From Delphinus delphis (lineage: Eukaryota; Chordata; Mammalia; Artiodactyla; Delphinidae): DNA of 64,000 bases. Below, in pieces: positions 1 to 11,330 of the stretch (its first letter is position 1; each line of letters opens with the position of its first letter). A program made the position numbers and the translations under genes. The stretch is taken from NCBI RefSeq assembly GCF_949987515.2, contig NC_082696.1:1821501-1885500 (forward strand), read 5' to 3'. Under the pieces are notes generated by a model. The model was not told the origin of the DNA, made no database searches, and saw only the letters and a program-made list of their open reading frames with translations.

Positions 1-1764
1 AAGCGTAGTTTCCCGTATTATAACCATCTTAGGACGGATCATCGTGCAGTCTGGAAAAAACACCTTAATAAGAAGTGTTAGGGGCCAAGAGACACGCTGA
101 AGAAATAACTCTGCGTAATGAAAGCATGAGACATAGTGGTACAGTCCGGCCAATCTTAATCACGTCAAATATGCGCGTATGTAAGAAAAGTCCCAAGGAA
201 GGTGCTGCAGGGAAACGTAAGGAAACCCCAGATGGAGCCCTGGACACGTGGCTCTGAAGGTCAGGACGCTTCTCCCAACAGTGAGGCCCCTGGTCGGCTC
301 GTGCCTCCACGGTGACGCCGAGGCTGCTTTCGGTGGAATGGGGGGCGTTTGCACACCTGCCTGAGACGAGGCAGCACGTCTGCGAGGTCCCTGCCTGAAG
401 CCCTGTGGACGGCTGTGTGCTCGTGGGACACTCCCGTCTGACAGGTGGGAAAGCCAGGCCTGAGAACGGTGAACACAGAGGCAGTGGGTGGACCTCACCT
501 CGAGCCCACGGCGCCTGCCCCGGAAAAGCAGGAGGGGATCCGCCTTTCTCATCGGCTGTTTCATCGCAGTCAGGACTGAAATGCGGAGCGATCGCCCACG
601 TTCCTCAGACCCCAGAAACGGGAGGTCTGTGGTGGAGGGAAGTTGAGGACGACCAGTGTCTCTCGGGGATACTTGCCCACCTTTTTATGTTGAGCTTGAG
701 TACCTCTCGTGGGCGGGGAGGGGACGCGAATTTCTTACCCCGACTCTAGTCTTCCCCTCACGGAAGCCTTGCAACCGGCAAGCGCACTTAATGTCAGCCT
801 CTGTTAGCTCAGCAACGCACAGCAGGAGACAAGGGACAGTGACGAAGGCGGGCTCCCCTCCCTCACGGTCTCGAGGCCCGTGGGAGGCGGGCTCCGCAGG
901 ACCTCACTGTACTTTTCAGACTTCATCTCGTGCGAGCAGCAGCGGGGCCGGGATGAAGGGCTCGTGCACAGCCAGCATCCCCCGGCGTCCCTCCCTCCCG
1001 CGCCCTTCACCTGCGGACTTAGAGCTCTGCCCTCTCGTTTCCCACAACGCAACCAAATCATCTCAGCGCCTTCAAGACACATCACACCCGTGCCTGAAAA
1101 GGCAGCTCTGCCCCTACGCCCTGCTGCCCCACCAACTGTCGTGGTGCCTGTCCTGGGGCAGAGGCCTTGACGGTGCCCCGGGGCTCAGCTAGCCCGGGGT
1201 CTACACCCTTAGGTCGAGGAAGGCCCCTCCTCTCAAGGGAAACATGAAGTCAAAATCCAGGGTGTGAGCCGCCCCCAGGGAGGGCGTCCCCAGCGGGACA
1301 CTCGTGCAGGAGGGTCGGGGTGCTGGCTGACCCTCTCCGGACCTCTCATCCCACAGGGGAACAAGCTGAATAGTGTAACCAACAGCACAGAATGAGCCGG
1401 GATCCCCCAGGTTGCCGGGCTCGGCCTCAGCATGTCGGACCCTGTGGGTCTGGGCTGAGGCCCAGGAAGCAGCATCTCTAACAAGCTCCCAGGTGATGCT
1501 GAGGCGGCTGGTCTGGGACCACGCCTAGAAATCGCAGTTAGAGGCATGGCAGGCTCAGAGCTCAGGCCTCCTCCCTCCTGGGCCAGGGCTCTTTCTGTCC
1601 ACAGTACACATCTTCTGTGACTCCGATTCAAAAACTCTATCAATGAAAGAACTAATATATCAAACATAAGGTTGAAATTTGAATAAAGAGACACTTGGCC
1701 TTGTCGACATCCCACTATTTCCTAGAGGGTCTGGCAAACACACCTTTGTGACCCACAACTAGCC
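1..1764. other. Intergenic, nothing recognised
   Basis: No gene, RNA or repeat could be recognised. Open frames on both strands are short, overlap each other and show no familiar domain. The sequence is moderately GC-rich and ends at a MIR element. Confidence 0.5.
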
Positions 1765-1897
1765 TTTATTGAGTGCACATGAGGCTTCATGCTGAGAACT
1801 ACACACGTGCTCCTGTTGCACCTGCACAAACCCTCATTAGAGAGGTACCATTCCTGTCTCTACTTTACAGATGAAGAAACTGAGGCCGGGAAAGTTA
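1765..1897 (-). repeat. MIR SINE, minus orientation
   Basis: The stretch reads as the reverse complement of MIR. It has a 'ttattgagtgca' 3'-end-like part, then a degraded middle, then the core 'ttacagatgaagaaactgag'. MIR is an ancient tRNA-derived SINE shared by mammals, and the divergence fits great age. Confidence 0.7.
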
Positions 1898-1919
1898 GAG
1901 TCCAGTGGGGAAGAGTGTG

Positions 1920-2000
1920 TATGTTCTGGAGTCATCGTTAGAGTCTGATGCAAACTCTGCCACTCAGTAGTTTTTTGGCCTTAGGCCAAGTAGTTGATGT
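1920..2000 (+). repeat. MIR SINE fragment, plus orientation
   Basis: A forward MIR 5' portion is visible, with 'ctctgccactcagtag' followed by a 'ttggcc..aagtag' part like the MIR core. It lies tail to head with the inverted MIR just upstream and runs directly into the GAT/GGT array. Confidence 0.6.
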
Positions 2001-2410
2001 GACAGTGATGATGGTGATGGTCGTGATCATGGTGTTGATGGTGGTGATGATGATGGTGATGGTGGTGATGGTGGGGATGATGGTGATAATGGTGGTGATG
2101 GTGATGACGATGGTGATGGTGATGCTAATGGTGATGGTGATGGTGATCGATGGTGGGGGATGGTAATGGTGGTCGTGGTGGTGATGATGGTGGTGGGGAT
2201 GGTGGTGGGGATGATGGTGATAATGGTGGTGATGGTGATGACGATGGTGGTGATGGTGGTGATGATGGTGATGGTAATGGTGGTGGTGATGATGATGGTG
2301 GATGGTGATGGTGGTGATGGTGATGATGGTGATAATGGTGGTGATGATGGTGATGGTAGTGATGGTGACGGTGATGGTGAAGGTGATGGTGATGGTGAAG
2401 GTGACAGTGG
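1998..2410. repeat. GAT/GGT triplet array (about 410 bp)
   Basis: The array is a degenerate mix of GAT and GGT triplets with hexamer and nonamer sub-periods. Because the unit is a multiple of three, it is open in several frames, giving false proteins rich in Met/Val on + and His/Thr/Ile or Ser/Pro on -. It starts at the edge of a MIR fragment. A coding role is rejected. Confidence 0.95.
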
Positions 2411-2919
2411 TGATGACACATTTTTGAAGTGGAAGCTGGTGTCTGCAGCGAGACACTCTGTGCTGCTGGGTAATCTGACCACCCACATTACGAGGAACAT
2501 TACTGGCCTTTCCAAAAGAATGACATGTTAGGAGAGAAGAATGTCTGGAGCCCAAAGCAGAACCCTCTCTAGCAGCTGGAATGGAAAGTTATCGGCCCAG
2601 TGGTAAGCATGGCGAACAACGAACTCCGTCAGAAGGCACCTGTGGCATCTCTGAGCACTTGGTTTTGCCCGCAAGAAACAGCCCAGACAGACAGGTGGTT
2701 CCCATGGCAGCCGAGTGTTTATCCTGCCCTCACAAGTCAGAGCCGGTGGGCCGAGTGCATCTAAGGTGTCGCTCTGATAGGTTTGGGCAATTTCCTTGAC
2801 TCTGAAGGATGTAGATCAAGAGAACACACCTGGATCCTCTCAGCTGGGCCCCTGGTGGTGGAGGAAACACTCCTGGGAGGACAGAGGGTGACGTAAAACA
2901 AAGCCTGGCCTGGAAAACT
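2411..2919. other. Intergenic spacer
   Basis: Unique-looking DNA between the triplet array and the L1 fragment. No gene or named repeat was recognised. Confidence 0.45.
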
Positions 2920-2924
2920 GCCTT

Positions 2925-3460
2925 TAATTGTTTTTGGTATTTCTTTTATTTTTTAAGTTTCTTTTGTTCTTTTGGAGTATAATTGAGTTACAGTGTGTTA
3001 GTTTCAAGTGTGCAGCACAGTGATTCAGTTATAGATGTGTGCTCTTTTTCAGATCCTTTTCCATTATAGGTTATTACAAGATATTGAATATAGTTCCTGG
3101 TGCTCTACAGTAGGTCCTTGTTGTTTGTCTATTTTATACATAGTAGTGTGTATATGTTAATCCCAAACTCCTAATTTATCCCTCCCTCTCCCCCTTTCCC
3201 TTTTGGTAACCATAAGTTTGTTTTCTATGTCTGTGGGTCTATTTCTCTTTTGTAAATAAGTTCATTTGTGTCGTATTTTAGATTCCACATATAAGTGATA
3301 TCGTATGACATTTGTCTTTCTCTGACTTGCTTCACTTAGTATGATAATCTCTAGGTCCACCCATGTTGCTGCAAATGGCATGATTTCATTCTTTCTTATG
3401 GCTGAGTAGTATTCCATCATATATATGTACCACGTCTTCTTATTCCATTCTGTCGAAAAC
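2925..3460 (-). mobile_element. L1 3' end, minus orientation, 5' truncated
   Basis: Read on the minus strand, this is the end of L1 ORF2 followed by the 3' UTR. The peptide includes MEYYSAIRKNEIMPFAATW, typical of the ORF2 C-terminus. The plus strand shows the usual reverse-complement landmark 'gctgagtagtattccatcat'. Only a few hundred bases of 3' end remain, so the copy is dead on arrival. Confidence 0.9.
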
Positions 3461-3504
3461 TGCCTATAGAGGCTTTGGAATGGCACACAAATCATCAGGC
3501 CCAA

Positions 3505-4004
3505 GAAAGTAGAGGCAACATTTCAAACACATTCCCATGAAATCGCTGTGGAGATGATTTTAGTTTCAAGCTAATTTACAGATACATGTTTCATACGCAA
3601 TGCAATTAAAAGTCGAAACTGATGTTACAGCAATGCTAGTATTGAAAGGAGAAAACACATAAAAAGCCAAATGGTTGTTTATTTTTCAGGGTAGGAAAGG
3701 AAACAAGCGCGCTGAGACAGGGTCTAAGAGACCAGACGTCTCAGATGTACATGGCTTTTCAAGGCCTTGGAGGTTCAGCACACTGGTTCCTGGGGTAGCT
3801 CTTTCTTTTCAAAGCTGTTTTCCTTTCTCTTGGTTCAGGTATTCTGAACGAGAGCACGCAGGGTGAGGACAAACGGGAGGATGCTACTGCCCAGCAGAAA
3901 GGGACTCAAGTACAAACTGTGGACAGAAGGAGGAGGGCGCTTCGCCGGTGGACGTCAACCCGAGAGAGAAGAAAGTTGAAAACCTCCCCGCGGCTTGTAC
4001 GCTG
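3505..4004. other. Intergenic spacer
   Basis: No gene or named repeat recognised between the L1 fragment and the CTCF-like motif. Confidence 0.4.
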
Positions 4005-4020
4005 CCACCAGAGGGCGCCC
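4005..4020 (+). promoter_or_regulatory. CTCF-like binding motif
   Basis: The 16 bases CCACCAGAGGGCGCCC match the vertebrate CTCF core consensus CCASYAGRKGGCRSYV at every position. CTCF organises chromatin loops and boundaries, and motif direction matters; this one reads on the + strand. Occupancy cannot be told from sequence. Confidence 0.6.
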
Positions 4021-4888
4021 GAACCCACCTTGCCTGGTTGCTCTAAGTAATTTGCAAAGTTAAAATACAATTCTGCTGTGTAGCCAGGCACCTACAGTAC
4101 AGTAGTTCTCAACTCAGTATAATACAACCTGTATTAAGATCTCATGATTCCATGAGGTAGTGCAGATTTTTTTAAAACATACATTTGTCACCCCAGATGA
4201 GACCGGACCTTGTTTAGTCAATTGTGATCAGTATTTTATTTTCAGTCACTCTTTCTCAGACTCTTAATCTGTCTTCCCCTCAATTTGTAGTTGACCCCAT
4301 TCAGCATCGACAGGAAAATATGTTTTAGTTCCAGTTTCTGTCACCGGAAGCATTCGTATGTGTGGGGCCTTTTATGTCTTATTCATCATAGTCTGCGGTT
4401 GTAAGAATCGGATAAGCTTGGTTGAGTCGGGGATGCTGGTAACAGTGTTGCCCCAGTCCCTACTCACGGAAGTGAGTGACCTCTGCCCTTGTGAAAGTGC
4501 CCTTTTGGAGGAAATCCTGGTTCCACTCATGGTTCAGAACCGACTTCCACTTGTACCGCCGTCAGCAATCCCACTGGAAACGGGCTCTGAGCGCATCAGC
4601 CATCACCAGACAGGCTGGCTGAGCACACGGTGGTACCCCGAGGCCAGCAGTTCATTAAGGTCTGTCATCTCAGCCCGGGCGGGGATGGAAACGCAGTAGT
4701 AACAGGTGTCCGGCTAAAGGCCACCCCACCACCAGGTGCGGTGCTGAGAGACGGGGGAAGAGAAGCACGGAGGGCCCATCCCCACCTGCTGGAAGCGCAG
4801 CGGGCAAGAGACAGACGGGCCCTCCCGGCAAACGGTCTGAGTTCCTCCCCTGTGGACCGATACTCCGATACGGGAATAACAGGACAAT

Positions 4889-5300
4889 TGAGAGAGGAGG
4901 CTGGCCTGCCCAGACAGGAGATAAGAGACCACATATTCCTCATTCTCCAAGTCAGGAGACCTCCCCAACTACACATGTGCAGAAAGGTTCCTTGGAGGTC
5001 AAAAGGTGAGTGATGCTAAGGGGTGGCAACTAATGCTCACTGCCCACAGGCCTCTTCCGTAGAATCCATCTTGGCTAAGAGACGCACCCGCACGCGTGGG
5101 GAAATCCTGAGATACACCAAATGTGGACTTTCAACCAGGCAAATCAGAATGATTAGTCAAAAGAAACCCGGAAGAAATGCCCCATAAAAGTGATTCCAAC
5201 TGCCACGAGGGCACGACTCTCTCTGAGTCTGCTCGTGTGTCTTCCACACATACTCTTTTTTTCTCTTAATAAACACTTTACTTGTTTCACTACTTTCCGT
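4889..5300 (+). mobile_element. LTR remnant (class I ERV-like)
   Basis: The segment ends with a stop-rich U3-like part, a short R-like stretch and a poly(A) signal, AATAAA, near 5269 in 'tctcttaataaacacttta'. This resembles cetartiodactyl ERV1-type solo LTRs. Boundaries are approximate and no internal retroviral genes are seen. It could instead be another LTR class. Confidence 0.45.
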
Positions 5301-5370
5301 CTGGTCTAGTGGCTAAGATTCGGTGCTCTCACCGCCTCGAACCGACCTCAGTCACTGGCCAGGAACCGAC
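5298..5370 (+). pseudogene. tRNA-Glu(CTC)-like sequence, degenerate
   Basis: The 5' half closely follows tRNA-Glu: 'ggtctagtggctaagattcg' for the D-arm region, then 'gtgctctcaccgcc' carrying a CTC anticodon. The T-arm half has decayed and cannot form a good stem with conserved TTCGA. It lies directly downstream of an LTR-like poly(A) signal, so it may be part of that LTR family or a SINE head and not a tRNA pseudogene proper. It is not a working tRNA gene. Confidence 0.5.
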
Positions 5371-5379
5371 ACCCTGCTT

Positions 5380-5832
5380 CAAGCCACTGCAGGCCGAGGC
5401 CACCAGAGGTCAGCAGGACCAGACACCAGGTGTGGTCCCACGATGGCTGTGGGATAAGCCGTCCTGGTTAATTTAACGCATGACGCTCTCAAAGTCAGAG
5501 CGCTTCCACGTGGCGAGGCAGACGACCTAGCTCTGACTTACGGACGCCCACGAGCCACCACCGCGCGTACACGGGCTGCTCAGAGCTGACCCCGGACACC
5601 TGCTCGGGGGCCGATCGGGCTCCTGGCAGAATGGGGTGACTTAGGCCTCAGCCTGGAGTGAGCGGCAGAGACCTCACCCCTGCATTTCCCGGTGCTGTGT
5701 GGTCAGGCAGGTGGCTTCCATCCTAAACCTTGGCTTCATGGTCTAGACAATGAAAGCAGAAGAACCAACCCTCAGGCCTACCGTAAGGATCTGATTCAGA
5801 CGAGTGTCTGTTGTGAGAGCATCTCAGAGGTC
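5380..5832. other. Intergenic spacer
   Basis: No gene recognised. The start may still belong to the upstream LTR unit. Confidence 0.4.
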
Positions 5833-5847
5833 AATAAACACCTTGTC

Positions 5848-6295
5848 ATACAGAGTGAAGTAAGTCAGAAAGAGAGAGACAAATACCGTATGCTAACACA
5901 TATATATAGAATTTAAGGAAAAAAATGTCATGAAGAACCTAGGGGTAAGACAGGAATAAAGACACAGACCTACTGGAGAACGGACTTGAGGATATGGGGA
6001 GGGGGAAGGGTGAGCTGTGACAAAGCGAGAGAGAGGCATGGACATATATACACTACCAAACGTAAGGTAGATAGCTAGTGGGAAGCAGCCGCATAGCACA
6101 GGGAGATCAGCTCGGTGCTTTGTGACCACCTAGAGGGGTGGGATAGGGAGGGTGGGAGGGAGGGAGACGCAAGAGGGAAGAGATATGGGAACATATGTAT
6201 ATGTATAACTGATTCACTTTGTTATAAAGCAGAAACTAACACACCACTGTAATGCAATTATACTCCAATAAAGATGTAAAAAATAAATAAATAAA
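5848..6295 (+). mobile_element. L1 3' end, plus orientation, with target-site duplication
   Basis: The copy begins inside the last codons of ORF2 (peptide SEVSQKERDKYRMLTHIYRI then stop) and carries the 3' UTR, the end motif 'ttatactccaataaagatgt' and an A-rich tail. A 15-base target-site duplication with two mismatches flanks it: 'aataaacaccttgtc' (5833-5847) and 'aataaacgccttgcc' (6296-6310). It is 5' truncated. Confidence 0.92.
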
Positions 6296-6310
6296 AATAA
6301 ACGCCTTGCC

Positions 6311-7030
6311 TTGGCCCCTGCTCGGGGCCATTTGCTACAAGACAAAGCACCCAAACTGGGTGCAGGACCACAGTGCCTCACTTCCTTTTGGGTTCTCTGG
6401 GCAGCCTGGGCTCAGCCAGAAGTACCCCCGCTCCGGGCCGCCAGCTCCGTGGCAGTCACGCCAGGCTTGTCAGGCCGATGCCCAAGAGAGCTACGTCCTC
6501 TGTTGCCGGGAGCCCCCACCGCCCCGAGGCCTCCTTCTCCAGCAGACAGGTCTGGCCCCAGGAGACGGAAGTCAGGAGATGCCACGCCAGCAGAGGGACA
6601 TACCTGGGGTGACAGAGTTGCTATCTCCACCGCCTGTTGGTCAAGTCGCCTCAGACCGAAGTGCGGGGATGCTCAGAATAGGTGTTTAGGAGACAAAGAC
6701 ATCGGCTGTTACCTAAACAACAACTAGGAGGGTCAGTTATTAAATTGGAGGATGTGCCCAAAATAGGACACTTTGTAGCTACTATAATGACGTTATCACT
6801 ATACGTTAATAAAACAGAGGTTTGCGATTTATTGATAAGTCGGAAAATAAATCGTATGACAGTGCGAGCCCATTTTTGAAACAAAGTCACATATGTATGT
6901 GCACACATGAGCAGGAAGGAGCTGGCAGGGTCTGCGTGACGCTAGTGGTGGGTATTGGGGGTCGTTATTAAGATGTTCTTTTTTTGCGTTGTCTGTGGAT
7001 AATTGTGTTAAAAAATTATTTTCAAGGTCT
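6311..7030. other. Intergenic, GC-rich then AT-rich
   Basis: No gene recognised. The GC-rich part (6.3-6.65 kb) holds overlapping chance frames. The AT-rich part (6.7-6.9 kb) may be an old unclassified repeat. Confidence 0.4.
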
Positions 7031-7034
7031 GAGG

Positions 7035-7405
7035 ATGTATGTAAAACATGGTGACTATAGCTGAAACCGTACTATGTATAATTGAAATTTGGTAAGAGAG
7101 AAGAACTTCATTGCTTTCACCAAAAAAAAGAGAAATATGGGACTTCCCTGGTGGTCCAGTGGTTAGGAATCTGCACTTCCACTGCAGGGGGCCCGGGTTT
7201 GATCCCTGGTCAGGGAACTAAAATCCCGCAAGCCGCGCGGCACGGCCAAAAAAAAACAAAGAAAGAAATATGTGAGGCGATTAATGTGTTCATTAACTAG
7301 ATGGAGGGAATCTTTGCACAGTGTTTACGTTTATCAGATCACGTTGTACACTTTACTATCTTACAATTCTGTTCGTCAACAATACCTCGATAAGGCTGAA
7401 AAGTA
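7035..7405 (+). mobile_element. Old L1M 3' end interrupted by a SINE
   Basis: The pieces 'aaaacatggtgactatag', 'gaaatttggtaagagag' and, after the SINE, 'atcacgttgtacactttac' follow the order of an ancient L1M 3' UTR. The CHR SINE at 7140-7263 splits it, so the L1M is older than the SINE. Confidence 0.7.
7140..7263 (+). mobile_element. CHR-type SINE (tRNA-Glu derived)
   Basis: The head 'gggacttccctggtggtcca' and a tRNA-Glu-like body are followed by an A-rich tail. An exact 9-base target-site duplication, 'agaaatatg', is at 7131-7139 and 7264-7272. CHR SINEs are restricted to whales, hippos and ruminants, so this copy is a strong taxonomic marker. Confidence 0.95.
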
Positions 7406-9190
7406 AATGCATAAATTCCTAGGAGGTAAAAAATAAAAGTGATTTTCAAAGGTTTGAATAAGTGCTACTAAGCTCTCTTGACTTTAGAGTTCTATGCCTG
7501 TTTTGAGCACATTGGTACGAATCTAAGAATCTGAAAAGAAATACACTTTTGTGAAAATCCATGTTCAAACACTGGATGGCAGGAGTTGAACTTTCATGAA
7601 AGACAAATTTCTAATCTCTGATTGTCTGCCGGTCGCCAAGTCCCAGACCACCGTCCAGCTCCGTTTTCTCCCTCACACGTGGCCCATGTCTGTGAGCGTT
7701 CCCTGGACCGGTGACTGGAATTAAGAGCATCAGACAACCTTCTCGGCAGGACCCAGGGGCTCCCACGTGGCCTGAGTCCACGCGAGCCGCGGGGAGACTG
7801 GGGCCATCCGTCCAGCCGTCCAGCCAGCGCTCCTGTCTTCTCACAGGTGCCGCCAGTCTCTTCCGGAGATGACAGCCTGACACCCCGTTTCAGTGCGTCC
7901 ACCACCAGCCCCCAACAGGGATGGGATCCGAGGCGCGGGCCTCAGGAAAAGACAGGTTCCAGAGCCTCGATTCCTGCTAAGAACTTGAAGAGCCCTTTCC
8001 TTTCTCAGCGCTCTGCAGACCTGAGGAATCATCTGGAAAGACCGCCGATGGGGAGTGACCAGGGCTTCAGTGTCCAGACACTGGTCGCCACCGGGAGTGC
8101 TGGTTACGGGCTCGGAAATGAACTTATATGTGGCGTGACAGCAACAGGCTGCCCAGCCAGGAGGCCCTGCCAGCAACGAACACTGTCCCAGCTACACACG
8201 CTTGGCCACTAGCTGGCCCCGCATCTCCCTGCAAGCAACACCTTCACTGAAAAGAGGGTTCCAAACTCGGTGTCACTCCAACCCAGCTGCAGGGCCTGAG
8301 ATGCTCGCTTCTGCAATAGGGGAGCAGAAGCGTGGGGCGCGGGGCAGCGGGGGCCCACGCGCACCCGAGGGCCCATTGTCCCCATCGCCCGCCGCCTGCT
8401 CCAGCCAACTCAGCCCAGCTCCAGCTGGTCTCTGGGGGTCCCCGGGTGGCACTCAGGTCCAAGGAAGACACAAGCCCAGACGTGTGTGGGCTCAAGCCCA
8501 TGTCTTCGGGGCTGGAGGAGGCCTGAGGTGCCCACGACTCAAGCCCTGGCAGAGGCCCCGGGGGGCACGCAGAGACCCCGGGACACCGGGAGCTGCCCTG
8601 CCATCCCCACCCCGGCCCCTGCTCCTCTGCGCGGGCCGCAGGTTCCAGGCAGCACCCTCGGCCCGCGGTGGTAACATCTGTTCAAGGCCCTGGCACCTCT
8701 GGACTGGGACAGGGCGGCCATGTGCTGAGATGGCCCCCAGGGACCTTGCACGTCCTGGGTCCTCACCCGCTTCCTCTTTCCTTTCAGCATGTTCCTGGAA
8801 CATCCTCCTGCTGTGCCGGCCCCTTTGGAAACACCCCCAAGACCCAGTCTGTCTGAGCCACCTGGGAGAGGCCCCCCTGTCTCCCTGGAGCCTCTGCTCT
8901 GGCTTCACCCTCTGGCTTCAAACCAAAGGCCCTCAGCGTTTTTTCCCTCCAAATAGTTCACCTGTATTTTTTAAAGCTCGTTTCTGCACTTCCTCTAACC
9001 TGGCACCTCTAATCCTACCCTCGGCATCTCTTTATTTTTCTCGTGCAGCTTTTATTTCTTTATTCTTTCCTGCAGACTCCCGAGGCTGTTTCCACTTGCT
9101 TTCTATTTTATTCATCCATCCTGTAGGTATCCACCTGTGAGATTGTGATTTATTTTACACATATGTATATATTTGGCCTTCCTCTGTTCC
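7406..9190. other. Intergenic, GC-rich block
   Basis: No gene recognised. A 312-codon + frame (8202-9140) and its overlapping minus frames have no identifiable domain and lie in stop-poor GC-rich DNA, so they are judged chance. The AT-rich tail (8.9-9.15 kb) may be old repeat DNA. Confidence 0.45.
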
Positions 9191-9199
9191 AGGCACAGG

Positions 9200-9930
9200 G
9201 GTCCTAAAACTGTAGGAGTTTCCTAACTGATAAACTATAAAGCTGTCTTTTGTTGTGTTAATGAGGTCACTTTAGGAAAGCTTCTAAGGTTGCAGATTGG
9301 TTGCCAGGAGACCAACCACGTGGTTACAGGGTTGGAAATTTCAGTCCCACCCCCGACCCCCAGGGAGGGAAGAGGGGCTGGAGACGGAGTTCAATCGCCA
9401 ACCACCAAAGATGTAATCAATCCTGTCTGTGCAATGAAGTCTCCGTAAACCCAAAAGGATGGAGTTTGGAGAGTGTCCGGGGCGGTGGACACCTGGAGGT
9501 GCTGGGAGCCTGGCGCACCTGGGCAGCATGGAAGCCCTTCCCCAGAGCCTTGCCCTTGCATCTCTTCTCTGGCTGTTCCTGAGTTATGCCCTTTTTTAAT
9601 AAACCCATAATCTAGTGAGTTTCCTGAGTTAACTGGTCAAACCAGTTTAGCTGGTTTCCTGAGACCTGTGCGCTACTCAAGCAAATTAATAGAAACCAGG
9701 AAAGGGGTCTTTGGAACCTCAGATGTATATCCCATGGGCCGGAAGCACAGGTGACGACCTGGGCTTGGAATTGGTGTCTAGAGTGGGACTGAGCCCTTAC
9801 CTGGTGGGGTCTGACACCAGCTCCAGGTAGATGGTGCCGGATATGAGTTGAACTGCAGGACCCCCAGCTGGTGTTGGGGCATCGCTTGGTGGGGGGAGTT
9901 CCCCCAGGGACTGGGTGCAGCTCTTGCCGC
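9200..9930 (+). mobile_element. LTR remnant, ERVL-like
   Basis: The order of landmarks fits an old mammalian LTR: 'aatcaatcctgtctgtgcaa', 'cacctggaggtgctgggag', 'ctggctgttcctgagttat', then a poly(A) signal AATAAA near 9598 and 'gcaaattaatagaaaccagg'. A tRNA-Leu primer-site-like string, 'tggtgtctagagtggga', follows at about 9772. No retroviral coding region survives. Family assignment is from memory and unsure. Confidence 0.55.
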
Positions 9931-11330
9931 TGTAAGCGATGCTATCTACGTGTTCTCGTTACAGAGACTGCATTTTTCATGCTGAGTGTTTCCACTCGGG
10001 CCTTTTTATTTCTTGGTTTTATTTTGTACTGATAAATCTTCTTTATCTGCTTAGATGTAGTTAACATAGTTATTTCTAATCCTTGGCCAATCCACTTTAA
10101 TAAGGCTGATTTACATGATAATCTTGTCTATTTCAGGGTAGTGACCGGCCCATGCTTCCGTGTGAATTTTAAAAGGCAAAACCCTTTTTTAGTAAACTTT
10201 GTCAGATGAGTATACTATTTATTTCTCAACAACTACTACAACACATAAAGTCAGCCTGTATAACTTGTACAAACAATTATTAAACATGAAATAATAAAAA
10301 TTTAAGTTTTAATCACAATAATTAGAAACTCTATGGCACTAGGATATAATATTTATACAAACATGCCTTGCTTTTGGCTGAGAAAATTTTCAAAATGCAT
10401 TTCATTACTTACTGGCTTCAATATTGCATTTTACAACAGGTCCCTGATTTGACAGTTTTTTGTGACACTGTGGATCACAGGCAGTTTTAGGGACATTTTG
10501 AGAAGCTACACTTTCCACTAGCAAATGATACCGGCATAGTTGCGTATGTCCTGAGAGATTCGAAATTATTTAGAAATGTATCCAATAAATTACTGCCGCA
10601 AATCTATCTTAGGACTTGAATGGGAGTCATCCAGTTTTAGAAAACAACCTGAAATTCCTAGATTCTCATACACTGGTCCCCCGCTCCACCCACCCGCCCC
10701 CAGCTAATATCACCTTCTTACCATGCTCAGCGGTAGATTCAGTGTAGACACGTTTTATGTGCTGGCAGAATTCAATTCATCTAATTTTCAGATTTCATAA
10801 GGCATCTGGAAAACTGGAAAGGCCATAAAATTATTTCAGTCTCAAAACTTTATTTCAAAATTATTATTGTCTCTAACACAGAAAATAAATTATTCTTACA
10901 TTGTTTTACGTTTCAAAGATGGGCTGAATATAAGTTGCACAGGTAGAATGAGCATTCTTTTTTCTTTTCCTATTATTTTCTTTGTCGGCAAACTTGGCAT
11001 CAACTGTCAAGAGGCTTTGTCATCTTTATTTTAACATTAATAATATGTCATTTTGTAAACATGATTGCTTTCTTTTTATTGAAATAATTTCTTAATCTTT
11101 CAATAACTTTCAGGGCACTGTGTGCATTGAAGTTTGGTTCTTGCATAATTTTGCTACAACATTACTTTTATTTAAAACATTTTTTCACATCAGTACAGAG
11201 CAAATACAATTAAAAGTGAGTAAAAAGGTATAATTTTGTTGTGTGCTGTATACTTTCAGTAATATCAATAATTTCCAAAGGAATGTTGGGCACTGCCTCT
11301 CACTGATTTCTTGGATATCTCACAAGTATC
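9931..11330. other. AT-rich gene-free block
   Basis: This is the most AT-rich kilobase of the window. No open frame of note occurs on either strand from about 9.6 to 11.5 kb. It may be decayed LINE or LTR DNA but no family could be named. Confidence 0.5.

Noticed and set aside
1938..2555. 205-codon minus frame rich in His, Thr and Ile
   Set aside because: It is simply translation of the GAT/GGT triplet array.
8202..9140. 312-codon + strand open frame
   Set aside because: Stop-poor GC-rich DNA with equally long frames on the other strand. No domain, splice pattern or codon signal was recognised.
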